Shown here: in pieces, positions 1 through 12,900 of the stretch
Position numbering within the stretch: position 1 is the first letter of the stretch
Layout of the letters: each line of letters begins with the position of its first letter
Origin: Cinnamomum chago
Taxonomy: Eukaryota > Streptophyta > Magnoliopsida > Laurales > Lauraceae
Reading direction: 5' to 3'
Assembly (NCBI GenBank): GCA_038049695.1
Contig: CP142457.1
Span: forward strand, 25,682,501-25,746,500
DNA: 64,000 nt
Notes under the pieces: generated by a model
Told to the model about the DNA's origin: nothing
The model's database searches: none
Seen by the model: the letters and a program-made list of their open reading frames with translations, nothing else
Position numbers and translations under genes: made by a program

Positions 1-1389
1 GAACTGTCATGGTCGCTCGAGCGAACTGTCCAGAGACTGAATTCCGGGCAGTTCAGTTCCTCTCTTTCTCTTCCTTTTTACAACCCTCTTTTAGCCCTTC
101 TTACACATCAAATGAGGAGCCTATTTCTCCCTCCAAACTACAACAAATCCTCCATTTAATCAATCAAATTCTCCTCCACCAACCATACATTCAACACAAG
201 GAAAAAGGAAAGAGGAAATCATTTCACAATGAGAGTACATGATTATAAACCAAGAGGAAATTGAATGCAAAGAGCTAACATAGCTTTATGGCCATAAAGG
301 CACTCTTTAATAATCCAACAAGAACATTTATTTCCAAAATGAGAAATCAATAAAACATGAGAAGGTCATTAATGTTCACCAAACCATTTAAAACTCAAAG
401 TACTCCAATCATTCACTTGCCTTAGGCCTTCAAATAATGGAATCAAGCTCTATCAAGTCCTCCAAGACAATGATCCAAGCTACAAGGCAAAAACCCCAAA
501 TACAACAAACCCTAAAAGAGTCAAAACAATAAAGTAGCAAGGAAATCCCCCAAGGATAATAGGGAAGCTTCTCAAGAGCTAGGAGGTAACAATATATAGG
601 AGATGAAGGGAAATACTTACTTGCAAGGTTCTCTAATGGCAATGACAAGCTCTAAGGAATTCTTGTAAGGGTTGGTGTGTTCCACAAAAGCTATGGAAAG
701 GAAGCTCTCAAGGAGATGAAGAAGGTGATGACCTCCACTCTCCTAATGGTGCAAGCTTGGAAGTGGATTGAGTGGTGGGGAGCAAGAGCAAGAAGAAGAG
801 GAAGAAGAAAGCCCTAGTTTGTTTTCTCTTGTGCTGGAAAAGAAGAATGAAGAAGAAGGGAAATGGCTTCCCTTGTTAACAAATGAGTTGGGTTGGGTTG
901 GGTCCCACAACTAAATGAGCTACATTGGCTGAAATCATCTTTCTCGGGTCCTCGGATGAATTCGACGAAGAAGGAAGAAATGTTCGTCGAAATATCTAAT
1001 TTCTAAAAAGTGTATGTTTCGCGGGTTTCGAGGATATTAAGTTTTGGGTACAGATTTGGTGTGCAATGACTGCTTTGCCCTCAAGGCCATGAAATCGGAT
1101 TTCGGGATCTCAATTGAACACGGGATCAACATGAAAGTTGAATGAAATAACAATACCAATAAAACGGGATTAAAATCATGAATGTAAAAACCTCCGATAA
1201 ATCCTCAAACATATGCAATGTCAAGAAAAGGAACCCCCAAAGGGCCCTACTAGCACAAAGCAAAACAAAATCCCCAAAACTATATCAAAAGCTATTCCAA
1301 ACCCAACTTAACCAAAACACTAATCAAGCTTAGCACTAACACGTAACTTAATTAGCACTAATCGGGATCACTCGGGTCGGGGTCTTACA
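1..1389 (-). repeat. 3' LTR of the Tekay-like element (partial)
   Basis: Collinear with 11740-13128 at a constant offset of 11739. It ends at 1389 in CA, which is the TG start of the LTR on the minus strand (TGTAAGACCCCGACC). From the 3174-bp length of the complete LTR, about 1785 bp of this copy should lie left of the window. It holds no gene; the short ORFs here are chance. Confidence 0.93.
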
Positions 1390-1402
1390 TCTTCCACCCC
1401 TT
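1390..1402 (-). other. Polypurine tract of the Tekay-like element
   Basis: On the minus strand AAGGGGTGGAAGA abuts the TG of the 3' LTR. This is the expected site and composition of the plus-strand DNA primer for reverse transcription. The gag-pol stop codon overlaps its first base. Confidence 0.85.
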
Positions 1403-2723
1403 AGGGCATTTGGTCCTCCAAATGAAACATAAGACTCACCTCTGGTAGAAGATGTGGGTACTTCTTCTGCACTTGATCTCGTAATTCCCATGTGGCCTCT
1501 TCCGGTCCATGATTCTCCCACAATACTTTCACCCACTGAATAGTCTGATTCCTCAGCTCTTGTTCCTTTATGTCGATGATCTCAACGGGTTTCTCTACAT
1601 AGGTAGCATCCTTTCTGATCTCCAAAGGTTCATGCCGGAGTACATGCAAAGGATCGGGAACATACTTCTTCAACATAGACACATGGAAGACGTTGTGTAC
1701 ACCAGATAGCTCAGGTGGTAAGGCCAATCTATAGGCCACGTCACCGATCTTGCTCACAATGTCATACGGTCCAATGTATCTCCGTGATAGCTTGCCCTTC
1801 TGCCCAAATCTCAATGTTCCCCTCGTAGGTAACACTTTTAAGAAAACCTTATCTCCTTCCTTGAACTGTAGATCTCTGCGATGGGAGTCTGCGTAGCTCT
1901 TTTGTCTACTCCGGGACACTTTCAAACGCTCTTGAATCAGTTTGATCTTGTCGCTGGTTTCACTAACCATAGTCGGTCCATGGAAACTGCGAGTGCCGAC
2001 TTCTTCCCAACAAACAGGTGTCCTACACCTTCTGCCATACAAAGCCTCAAAAGGAGCCATCCCAATGCTCGAGTGGTAACTGTTGTTGTACGCGAACTCA
2101 CACAACGGTAGAGTCTCATCCCATTGAGTCTTGAAGTCTAACACACAGGCACGGAGCATATCCTCAAGAGTCTGAATCGTCCTCTCTGACTGACCATCTG
2201 TCTGAGGGTGATAAGCTGTGCTGAACTGTAATCTCGTACCCATAGACTCGTGCAATGTCTTCCAGAACCTCGAAACGAATCTGCTGTCTCTGTCGGATGT
2301 GATAGAAACTGGCTGCCCGTGACGACTGACAATCTCGTTGACAAACAACTCTGCCAAAGGTAGCATGTACATCTTCTTCCCTGTCTTCATAGCAAGGAAA
2401 TGTGCTGACTTGGTGAGACGGTCCACAATGACCCAAATCGCGTCGTTGCCTCTACTAGTCCTCGGTAATCCCGAAATAAAGTCCATAGTAATGTGCTCCC
2501 ACTTCCATTCCGGGATCTCTAACGGTTGCAACAACCCTGGAGGCCTCTGATGCTCTGCCTTAATCAACTGACAGGTCATGCAACGGGAGACAAACGCTGC
2601 AATCTCTCTCTTCATATTGTTCCACCAAAATCTGCCCTTCAAGTTCTGATACATCTTTGTGCTGCCTGGATGCACAGAGTACTTCATGCTATGAGCCTCA
2701 GTCATGATGTCGTTCCTCAAATC
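1401..2723 (-). pseudogene. Integrase and chromodomain-like tail of gag-pol (3' segment)
   Basis: An open stretch of about 440 codons immediately 3' of an in-frame TAA, in the same frame as the RNase H segment. Counting from the TTG codon at 2718-2720: zinc-binding HHCC at H10, H17, C47, C50; catalytic D80, D143, E179 (D-x35-E spacing intact); GPY-like module (RRYIGPYDIVSKIG); and a chromodomain-like C terminus ending near EEATWELRDQ. Integrase inserts element cDNA, and the chromodomain is thought to bias targeting to heterochromatin. The domain itself looks intact, but it can be translated only by readthrough of the upstream stop. Confidence 0.9.
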
Positions 2724-3325
2724 TTAAATGTTAGGCACACACAGACGGTCACGGGAATACAAAACTCCATCAACAACACGAAAATCAGGACGTTCTGCTA
2801 TATTTTCTGAAATCTTAACCAACTCTGGATCTTGCAACTGACTGTCCTTGATCTTCTGAATGAAGGAAGGTTCTGACACCGTCATGTTAGCTAATAGTAC
2901 ACCCTTCCTCAGTGGCTGAAGATCTAAACTCAACTCTTCAAACTGCTCAAAAATACAAGTGCCACTAAGATTTGCCAAGCCTACTGATTTCCTACTCAAG
3001 GCATCTGCAACTACATTGGCCTTCCCCGGGTGGTACTTGATTGGAAAATAATAGTCCTTGATATATTTCATCCATCTTCTCTGCCTCATGTTCAAATCCT
3101 TCTGTGAAAACAGATACTGTAAGCTGCGGTGGTCGGAGTGGACTTCGAACTGCTCTCCATAAAGGTAATGTCTCCACATTTTCAACGCGAACACAACCGC
3201 TGCTAACTCCAAATCATGGGTGGCATAGTTCTTCTCGTGCTCTTTCAACTGTCGAGATCCATAAGCGATCACTTTTCCCTCTTGCATCAACACGCAACCA
3301 AGTCCAACATTGGAAGCATCGGTAA
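2724..3325 (-). pseudogene. RNase H segment of gag-pol, ending at an in-frame stop
   Basis: Recognisable Ty3-type RNase [19 protein letters not shown], then [16 protein letters not shown], then [13 protein letters not shown], then the [10 protein letters not shown] linker towards integrase. It is out of frame with the RT segment: the RT frame runs past this point and stops at 3287-3289, so an apparent one-base indel lies near 3320-3330. The segment ends with TAA at 2724-2726, after which the same frame resumes into integrase. Both lesions would prevent a full polyprotein. Sequencing error cannot be excluded for a single-base indel. Confidence 0.88.
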
Positions 3326-6181
3326 AATAGTAAAACTGCCGCTCCCAGATGGCAAAGTAAGGACTGGTGCTGTAGTCAATCTCTTCTTTAGCTCTTGGAA
3401 ACTCTCTTCACACTGCTCTGTCCACATATATGGTGCATTTTTCCTTGTCAACTTCGTCAAAGGTGACGCAATCGACGAAAAACCTTGCACAAACCTCCTG
3501 TAGTAACCTGCCAATCCCAAAAAACTCCTGATTTCTGTCACATTCTTCGGCCTTTCCCAATTCACTACTGCTTCAATCTTGGACGGATCCACTGACAATC
3601 CTTCCCTTGAGATAATGTGCCCCAGAAATGCTACTTGGTCTAGCCAAAATTCACACTTGTTAAGCTTAGCATACAACTGATTCTCTCTCAAGAGTTGCAA
3701 TGCAATCCTCAAATGCTCTTCATGCTCTTCCTTGGTCTTGGAGTACACCAAAATGTCATTAATAAACACTACAACAAACTGATTTAGATACTCTGCAAAT
3801 ATCTTGTTCATCAATGCCATGAACACTGCCGGTGCATTAGTCAACCCAAATGGCATCACTAGGAACTCATAGTGGCCATATCTTGTCCGGAAAGCTGTTT
3901 TCAATACATCTGCTTCTCTAACTCTCAGTTGATGGTAACCGGATCTCAAGTCAATCTTCGAAAAGTATGATGCACCTTGCAACTGATCAAACAATTCATC
4001 TATTCTTGGTAATGGATATTTGTTCTTGATGGTCACTTGATTCAATCTTCTATAATCAATACACATCCTCATCGAACCATCCTTCTTCTTAACAAACAAC
4101 ACTGGGGCTCCCCATGGTGAAACACTCGGTCTCACAAAACCTTTGTCCAATAACTCTTGCAACTGGGTCTTCAATTCCCCCAATTCTGCTGGAGCCATCC
4201 TATATGGTGCAATAGATATCGGAGCGGTCCCTGGTAGCAACGCGATAGTGAAATCGATCTCTCTCATGGGTGGCAAACCTGGAATCTCCTCCGAAAAAAC
4301 ATCCGGGAATTCCCAAACAATTGGGATCTCCTCCACCCCTTGGGACCGTTTATCCTCCGTGATAAACGCTAAATAAGCTTCACAACCACTTCTCAAAAGT
4401 CTGTCAGCCTTCAACGCTGAAACAAACCCTGCACGAGGATTCCTCCTCTCTCCCTGAAATGACACTCCTGCTGGTGTCTCAACCAACTTGAAAGTAAGGG
4501 TCTTATGGAAACAATTCATTGTGGCATGGTACCCTGCCAGCCAATCCATCCCTAGGATGACATCATAATCAAACATCTCCAAAGAAATGAGATCTGCGGT
4601 TAAAACCACTTCTCCTATCTGGACTGTGCAACTAGGATAAAAGGTTCTACAAACAACTTGTTTACCTACTGGGGTTGCCACAGTCAAAATGAACTCCAGT
4701 TCTATAGCATGCATATCAATCAACTTAGCAAACTTATGGGACACGAAAGAATGTGTAGAGCCAGGGTCAAACAAAATCATAGCTTTAATCCCACAAACAA
4801 GGAGTGTACCTTCCACTACATTACCCGCTGCCTCTGCATCCACTCTGTTGACTCCGTAGATTTGGCCTCGCTGTTGGGGCCTATTCTGTGCCTGCTGTGG
4901 CCTGCCTTGGGGTGCATTCCTATTCTGTTGCGGTGGACGCTGCTGTCCCTGCTGATGACGGGCCTGCTGTTGTGGCTGCTGCTGCTGTCTGAACTGTTGC
5001 TGCTGTGGTGCTTGCTGCTGAAGTGGCCTAGGCTGGTTTTGGGCAACCAATGCATGCTGTGGTGGTGGTGGTGGACGTTGTGGCCCTTGCTGCTGCTGCT
5101 GTTGATTCTGTCTATTTGGCCTAGGGCAATCCCTCATCCTATGGTCCATCGAACCACACCTGAAGCACGCTCCTGTGATGGTACGACACTCAGCACTAGC
5201 ATGGTTCTTCCCACAGTGGATGGAAACCACTGGATTCTGCACATTAGGCCCTGTCCTCTGCCTCTTATTTTGATGATTCCTTTGATGCTGATAGTTCTGC
5301 TGCTGCTGGGCTGGACTCTTGCCTTGCACCTTGAGGATTTTGTTGTGGAAGTTCTCAAATTTGTAGGCTCTCTTCACTGCCTCATCAAAAGTTACCGGTG
5401 GCACCACTCCGGTGGCATCTCTCTCAATGAAGGGATTGAGCCCCTCAAAGAATTTGGCAATCTTCTTCTCAACGGTATCCACCAACTCCGGGGCATACCT
5501 GGACAACCTCTCAAATTTGGTGAGGTACTCTAAGACTGTCATGCTTCCTTGCACCAACTGTTGAAACTCTATAGCCTTTTGCTTCTTGACGTGGGCGGGT
5601 ACATATTTGTCATGAAACTGCCTCTTGAAGTTGGCCCACACTTCTGCATCAGCCATAGTTCTATATTCTTCTCTCACTGTCTTCCACCATCTATCTGCTG
5701 TGCCAACAAAAAGGGATGATGCTAGCTTCACCCTATCACTTCCCGTACACTGAAAGATCTCAAAGATGTTCTCGGTGTGCTCCAACCAATCATCTGCAGC
5801 TAGTGGGTCCTCTTGCCCAAGGAATTCCTTCGGAGCTCTTTTCCTGAACCGTTCAAACAAGGCATTTGGATCATGTTGCCTTTGGTTTATGACTATAGCT
5901 GGTTGGGGTTGAACCGGATCTGGTCTTCTTTGCAAGACCTCAAGCAATTGCCTCTGCATTTCTTGCATCTCTCTAGCATGGTCTTCCTCTCTCTTTAGCA
6001 TTTGTTCTTGCAGTCTGGCCTGGTTTTCATTGGCTTGACGTTGTTGGTCAAGCATGGCTCTCATCATATCTTGAAATTGGTTAGGTGGATTGTTCTCCAC
6101 TATATCCTCTTCTAGAGGCCTTGTATGATTACTATTGCTTACAGTAGGGTTGTCATTCAACGGTCTCTTACGTGGAGGCAT
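3287..6181 (-). pseudogene. gag-protease-reverse transcriptase segment of gag-pol
   Basis: The start chosen is the ATG at 6179-6181 ([11 protein letters not shown]), because the 18 upstream in-frame codons look like leader. In order, counting codons from the upstream in-frame ATG at 6235: acidic coiled-coil-like N terminus; capsid core around 120-300; CCHC zinc knuckle [14 protein letters not shown] at 357-370; a very Q/P-rich linker at 377-457; aspartic protease with DPGSTHSFV at 490-498; and RT at about 690-880. The RT active-site tetrad is FIND at 824-827 (codon 3758-3760 is AAT) where the family has a [YF]xDD motif, so the first catalytic Asp is Asn. A frameshift truncates the frame at 3287. 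The function was polyprotein for particle formation and reverse transcription; this copy is predicted inactive. Confidence 0.92.
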
Positions 6182-6327
6182 GATGCTGCAAAACAAATGG
6201 TTAGCACATAATAATCCAATAAAAGGGTCACACATTGCTCACACGATACTAGCTAACGAAAGATCTAACGGATCCTCGCCACGTCCTTAGGATTTCTAAT
6301 TTCTTTTAATTGCTTGAAACACGTCTC

Positions 6328-6339
6328 GCTCTGATACCA
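6328..6339 (-). other. Primer-binding site (initiator tRNA-Met) of the Tekay-like element
   Basis: The minus strand reads TGGTATCAGAGC, the standard plant PBS complementary to the 3' end of initiator tRNA-Met. It lies 3 nt from position 6343, where the LTR end TGTCGCGACC begins on the plus strand. It fixes the LTR boundary and therefore shows that the repeat array starts exactly at the LTR edge. Confidence 0.93.
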
Positions 6340-6342
6340 GTC

Positions 6343-9300
6343 TGTCGCGACCCCGGACCGGGAATCCTCAATCCGGGATCGGGACTAATTAGAAGTAGTG
6401 ATGATTGATGATGATTATCTACATCCACCATATACAATTTATTTAATTTCCCACAGGTGTCCGCGGTGAGGATATCACAACCTTGCATGAATGTTTCTTT
6501 TAAGTGCGGAAGCATGTAGCAAATCAAATAGTTGGACTATCTCTAGTCATGCAAGCATTAACATCAAGTATCAAACTGTATCAGAAAGAGCAATGATCTA
6601 TAGCATGTTTCCCAAAAGTTGTTAAAGTTAGAAAAAATATCATTTAGTTACATTCCCCAAAATTAGAGGCCAACAAAGGCCAATACTACAAAAGAATAAC
6701 CCAAAAGAATGGTTAATAAGTTCTCCCCAAAATGTTATGTCTCTTGGCAACCGGATGTCTACATGACATCGTCAGCACGCCACTCTACTAGAGGTTGCAG
6801 CTCCCCTACCGCCTCCCCCGGCTCCTCCTCAAGGAAACCGGTAACGGGACCTGAGTACCAAAGCAAAGGATCAGACACAACGGTCTGGCAAGGGAGTGAG
6901 AAGATACAACAACAGGTAATAGAGGAAAAATCTCGAAAAGCAAGGAAATCTGTTTAAGCAAGAACTCTCATAAAATATATAAATCATTTACTAGAAAACA
7001 TGTAAACAAGATAAAACATATGAGGTAACCAAGGAAATCGGGAATAACAAGGTGGCAATCACATAAAGCTAAGTCCTCTGTCACTAAAGTGACAACAGTA
7101 ATACGGGATGTTGTTATCAGTCACACAAGGTGAGGAGAAACAACGCAAATCATATATACAATATAAATATACGGGAACGGGACCACGGTAGCGAACCGGG
7201 TATCGGGACGGGACCACGGTGATGACCGGGTATCGGGATCCAAACTGCAGCTGGCGGGACGGGAGAGGGATTTCCAAGTCGGTGGATCAAACCGACAAGG
7301 TATCCAAGCTTAGTGATGCCGACACATAGGTTAAATAACACATCGATACATATGCAAGCAAATCAAGTACGAGTAAAACAATGGACGGGCAAGAATATTC
7401 AATGTATAACTTTCCTGAAATCACATTGCATGAAATATTTGAGTCCATTTGAGACCCAATTGATCCTTTGGCACCTTGTAAGTGTGTCCGAGTTCCATGT
7501 GCTCCATCACTCACGTCCAAAGTATTAAATAACTGGTTTTCTTAATTGTCGCGACCCCGGACCGGGAATCCTCAATCCGGGATCGGGACTAATTAGAAGT
7601 AGTGATGATTGATGATGATTATCTACATCCACCATATACAATTTATTTAATTTCCCACAGGTGTCCGCGGTGAGGATATCACAACCTTGCATGAATGTTT
7701 CTTTTAAGTGCGGAAGCATGTAGCAAATCAAATAGTTGGACTATCTCTAGTCATGCAAGCATTAACTTCAAGTATCAAACTGTATCAGAAAGAGCAATGA
7801 TCTATAGCATGTTTCCCAAAAGTTGTTAAAGTTAGAAAAAATATCATTTAGTTACATTCCCCAAAATTAGAGGCCAACAAAGGCCAATACTACAAAAGAA
7901 TAACCCAAAAGAATGGTTAATAAGTTCTCCCCAAAATGTTATGCCTCTTGGCAACCCGATGTCTACATGACATCGTCAGCACGCCACTCTACTAGAGGTT
8001 GCAGCTCACCTACCGCCTCCCCCGGCTCCTCCTCAAGGAAACCGGCAACGAGACCTGAGTATCAAAGCAAAGGATCAGACACAACGGTCTGGCAAGGGAG
8101 TGAGAAGATACAACAACAGGTAATAGAGGAAAAATCTCGAAAAGCAAAGAAATCTGTTTAAGCAAGAACTCTCATAAAATATATAAATCATTTACTAGAA
8201 AACATGTAAACAAGATAAAACATATGAGGTAACCAAGGAAATCGGGAATAACAAGGTGGCAATCACATAAAGCTAAGTCATCTGTCACTAAAGTGACAAC
8301 AGTAATACGGGATGTTGTTCTCAGTCACACAAGGTGAGGAGAAACAACGCAAATCATATATACAATATAAATATACGGGAACGGGACCACGGTAGCGAAC
8401 CGGGTATCGGGACGGGACCACGGTGATGACCGGGTATCGGGATCCAAACTGCAGCTGGCGGGACGGGAGAGGGATTTCCAAGTCGGTGGATCAAACCGAC
8501 AAGGTATCCAAGCTTAGTGATGCCGACACATAGGTTAAATAACACATCGATACATATGCAAGCAAATCAAGTACGAGTAAAACAATGGACGGGCAAGAAT
8601 ATTCAATGTATAACTTTCCTGAAATCACATTGCATGAAATATTTGAGTCCATTTGAGACCCAATTGATCCTTTGGCACCTTGTAAGTGTGTCCGAGTTCC
8701 ATGTGCTCCATCACTCACGTCCAAAGTATTAAATAACTGGTTTTCTTAATTGTCGCGACCCCGGACCGGGAATCCTCAATCCGGGATCGGGACTAATTAG
8801 AAGTAGTGATGATTGATGATGATTATCTACATCCACCATATACAATTTATTTAATTTCCCACAGGTGTCCGCGGTGAGGATATCACAACCTTGCATGAAT
8901 GTTTCTTTTAAGTGCGGAAGCATGTAGCAAATCAAATAGTTGGACTATCTCTAGTCATGCAAGCATTAACTTCAAGTATCAAACTGTATCAGAAAGAGCA
9001 ATGATCTATAGCATGTTTCCCAAAAGTTGTTAAAGTTAGAAAAAATATCATTTAGTTACATTCCCCAAAATTAGAGGCCAACAAAGGCCAATACTACAAA
9101 AGAATAACCCAAAAGAATGGTTAATAAGTTCTCCCCAAAATGTTATGCCTCTTGGCAACCCGATGTCTACATGACATCGTCAGCACGCCACTCTACTAGA
9201 GGTTGCAGCTCACCTACCGCCTCCCCCGGCTCCTCCTCAAGGAAACCGGCAACGGGACCTGAGTACCAAAGCAAAGGATCAGACACAACGGTCTGGCAAG

Positions 9301-9954
9301 GGAGTGAGAAGATACAACAACAGGTAATAGAGGAAAAATCTCGAAAAGCAAAGAAATCTGTTTAAGCAAGAACTCTCATAAAATATATAAATCATTTACT
9401 AGAAAACATGTAAACAAGATAAAACATATGAGGTAACCAAGGAAATCGGGAATAACAAGGTGGCAATCACATAAAGCTAAGTCATCTGTCACTAAAGTGA
9501 CAACAGTAATACGGGATGTTGTTCTCAGTCACACAAGGTGAGGAGAAACAACGCAAATCATATATACAATATAAATATACGGGAACGGGACCACGGTAGC
9601 GAACCGGGTATCGGGACGGGACCACGGTGATGACCGGGTATCGGGATCCAAACTGCAGCTGGCGGGACGGGAGAGGGATTTCCAAGTCGGTGGATCAAAC
9701 CGACAAGGTATCCAAGCTTAGTGATGCCGACACATAGGTTAAATAACACATCGATACATATGCAAGCAAATCAAGTACGAGTAAAACAATGGACGGGCAA
9801 GAATATTCAATGTATAACTTTCCTGAAATCACATTGCATGAAATATTTGAGTCCATTTGAGACCCAATTGATCCTTTGGCACCTTGTAAGTGTGTCCGAG
9901 TTCCATGTGCTCCATCACTCACGTCCAAAGTATTAAATAACTGGTTTTCTTAAT
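6343..9954. repeat. Tandem array, 3 x 1204 bp, of LTR end plus flanking target DNA
   Basis: The motif GTCGCGACCCCGG recurs at 6344, 7548, 8752 and 9956, an exact period of 1204. Each unit is 1074 bp of LTR end (for example 6343-7416) followed by 130 bp (for example 7417-7546) that is not LTR but target DNA. That 130 bp resembles 40463-40592 in the second gypsy-like element copy and ends in the target duplication TTAAT. Units are nearly identical, with a few substitutions (for example near 6565, 8051 and 10073). The breakpoint shares CCT between the LTR and the flank. The array has no coding capacity; the repeated short ORFs are passengers. Confidence 0.95.
9950..9954. repeat. Target-site duplication TTAAT, left member
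   Basis: TTAAT immediately precedes the LTR start TGTCGCG at 9955. The same five bases follow the LTR end at 13129-13133. TTAAT also ends the flank portion of the two upstream array units (7542-7546, 8746-8750). Confidence 0.88.
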
Positions 9955-12900
9955 TGTCGCGACCCCGGACCGGGAATCCTCAATCCGGGATCGGGACTAA
10001 TTAGAAGTAGTGATGATTGATGATGATTATCTACATCCACCATATACAATTTATTTAATTTCCCACAGGTGTCTGCGGTGAGGATATCACAACCTTGCAT
10101 GAATGTTTCTTTTAAGTGCGGAAGCATGTAGCAAATCAAATAGTTGGACTATCTCTAGTCATGCAAGCATTAACTTCAAGTATCAAACTGTATCAGAAAG
10201 AGCAATGATCTATAGCATGTTTCCCAAAAGTTGTTAAAGTTAGAAAAAATATCATTTAGTTACATTCCCCAAAATTAGAGGCCAACAAAGGCCAATACTA
10301 CAAAAGAATAACCCAAAAGAATGGTTAATAAGTTCTCCCCAAAATGTTATGCCTCTTGGCAACCCGATGTCTACATGACATCGTCAGCACGCCACTCTAC
10401 TAGAGGTTGCAGCTCACCTACCGCCTCCCCCGGCTCCTCCTCAAGGAAACCGGCAACGGGACCTGAGTACCAAAGCAAAGGATCAGACACAACGGTCTGG
10501 CAAGGGAGTGAGAAGATACAACAACAGGTAATAGAGGAAAAATCTCGAAAAGCAAAGAAATCTGTTTAAGCAAGAACTCTCATAAAATATATAAATCATT
10601 TACTAGAAAACATGTAAACAAGATAAAACATATGAGGTAACCAAGGAAATCGGGAATAACAAGGTGGCAATCACATAAAGCTAAGTCATCTGTCACTAAA
10701 GTGACAACAGTAATACGGGATGTTGTTCTCAGTCACACAAGGTGAGGAGAAACAACGCAAATCATATATACAATATAAATATACGGGAACGGGACCACGG
10801 TAGCGAACCGGGTATCGGGACGGGACCACGGTGATGACCGGGTATCGGGATCCAAACTGCAGCTGGCGGGACGGGAGAGGGATTTCCAAGTCGGTGGATC
10901 AAACCGACAAGGTATCCAAGCTTAGTGATGCCGACACATAGGTTAAATAACACATCGATACATATGCAAGCAAATCAAGTACGAGTAAAACAATGGACGG
11001 GCAAGAATATTCAATGTATAACTTTCCTTTCATATCGGGCAATACTCTTCGGGACAAGTCCAGGTTACTAGTGTAACCATCAAGCTTTCGGGAAAACAGA
11101 TTATGTAAAATAAAACTTGGAAATGAAGAAAATAAAACGAACTATTACAATTCCGGGAAAATATTGATTTCAAGATCTATTTAAGTGAATAGGGGTCCCG
11201 TACGTCGATTATTGCAATGATTTGGTACTCTTTCAGTTTGAAGACATTCCGGGCTCCTTATGCACTTCTATTATTTTTAAAACTTATCATGAGCTTATGG
11301 ATAGTACTAGATGTTATGATAGAAAAATCAAGACTATAAACGGTCCATCCTAAGTATGATGTCAACCCGGAACCATCGAGCAACCTACTCAGTCACCGAA
11401 AGGAATAGAATTCGCGATACCCAAGGAAATAGACTTTGCATTTAGGTATGAAGAGGATATCGTGTCGTTCCATCCCGTTCAAGATTGAATAGATTGAACT
11501 TCGATGCATTCCGAACCAACCGTGAAGAGCATCGGCTCAAGACGCTCTCACATATGGTCAAGTGAGTCCAAGGAGGGTAGCCAAGGTCCCCAGCGTGACC
11601 TATGCCTGGCAGACCGCATCGCTCGAGCGAATCGAAGAGTTCGCTCGAGCGAACCCATCGGTCGAGCGGTTATTAAAATGCGTTCGAGCGACCGGGCTAC
11701 TGGAACACCCGTATCCTTTTCTGGACAGGTCGCTCGAGCGAACTGTCATGGTCGCTCGAGCGAACTGTCCAGAGACTGAATTCCGGGCAGTTCAGTTCCT
11801 CTCTTTCTCTTCCTTTTTACAACCCTCTTTTAGCCCTTCTTACACATCAAATGAGGAGCCTATTTCTCCCTCCAAACTACAACAAATCCTCCATTTAATC
11901 AATCAAATTCTCCTCCACCAACCATACATTCAACACAAGGAAAAAGGAAAGAGGAAACCATTTCACAATGAGAGTACATGATTATAAACCAAGAGGAAAT
12001 TGAATGCAAAGAGCTAACATATCTTTATGGCCATAAAGGCACTCTTTAATAATCCAACAAGAACATTTATTTCCAAAATGAGAAATCAATAAAACATGAG
12101 AAGGTCATTAATGTTCACCAAACCATTTAAAACTCAAAGTACTCCAATCATTCACTTGCCTTAGGCCTTCAAATAATGGAATCAAGCTCTATCAAGTCCT
12201 CCAAGACAATGATCCAAGCTACAAGGCAAAAACCCCAAATACAACAAACCCTAAAAGAGTCAAAACAATAAAGTAGCAAGGAAATCCCCCAAGGATGATA
12301 GGGAAGCTTCTCAAGAGCTAGGAGGTAACAATATATAGGAGATGAAGGGAAATACTTACTTGCAAGGTTCTCTAATGGCAATGACAAGCTCTAAGGAATT
12401 CTTGTAAGGGTTGGTGTGTTCCACAAAAGCTATGGAAAGGAAGCTCTCAAGGAGATGAAGAAGGTGATGACCTCCACTCTCCTAATGGTGCAAGCTTGGA
12501 AGTGGATTGAGTGGTGGGGAGCAAGAGCAAGAAGAAGAGGAAGAAGAAAGCCCTAGTTTGTTTTCTCTTGTGCTGGAAAAGAAGAATGAAGAAGAAGGGA
12601 AATGGCTTCCCTTGTTAACAAATGAGTTGGGTTGGGTTGAGTCCCACAACTAAAGGAGCTACATTGGCTGAAATCATCTTTCTCGGGTCCTCGGATGAAT
12701 TCGACGAAGAAGGAAGAAATGTTCGTCGAAATATCTAATTTCTAAAAAGTGTATGTTTCGCGGGTTTCGAGGATATTAAGTTTTGGGTACAGATTTGGTG
12801 TGCAATGACTGCTTTGCCCTCAAGGCCATGAAATCGGATTTCGGGATCTCAATTGAACACGGGATCAACATGAAAGTTGAATGAAATAACAATACCAATA

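Noticed and set aside
4658-5533. Long plus-strand ORF (291 codons) rich in Leu/Trp
   Set aside because: It is the antisense of the Q/P-rich linker and protease of gag-pol; CAG/CAA-rich sequence leaves the opposite strand open. No independent domain.
6343-9954. CRISPR array or satellite DNA
   Set aside because: Units are 1204 bp with defined LTR and target-flank parts; there are no short repeats or spacers, and there are only three units in a plant genome.
6709-10953. Repeated small ORFs (about 60-80 codons) at 1204-bp intervals
   Set aside because: They recur only because the LTR/flank unit is tandem. They have no homology to known proteins and lie in LTR DNA.
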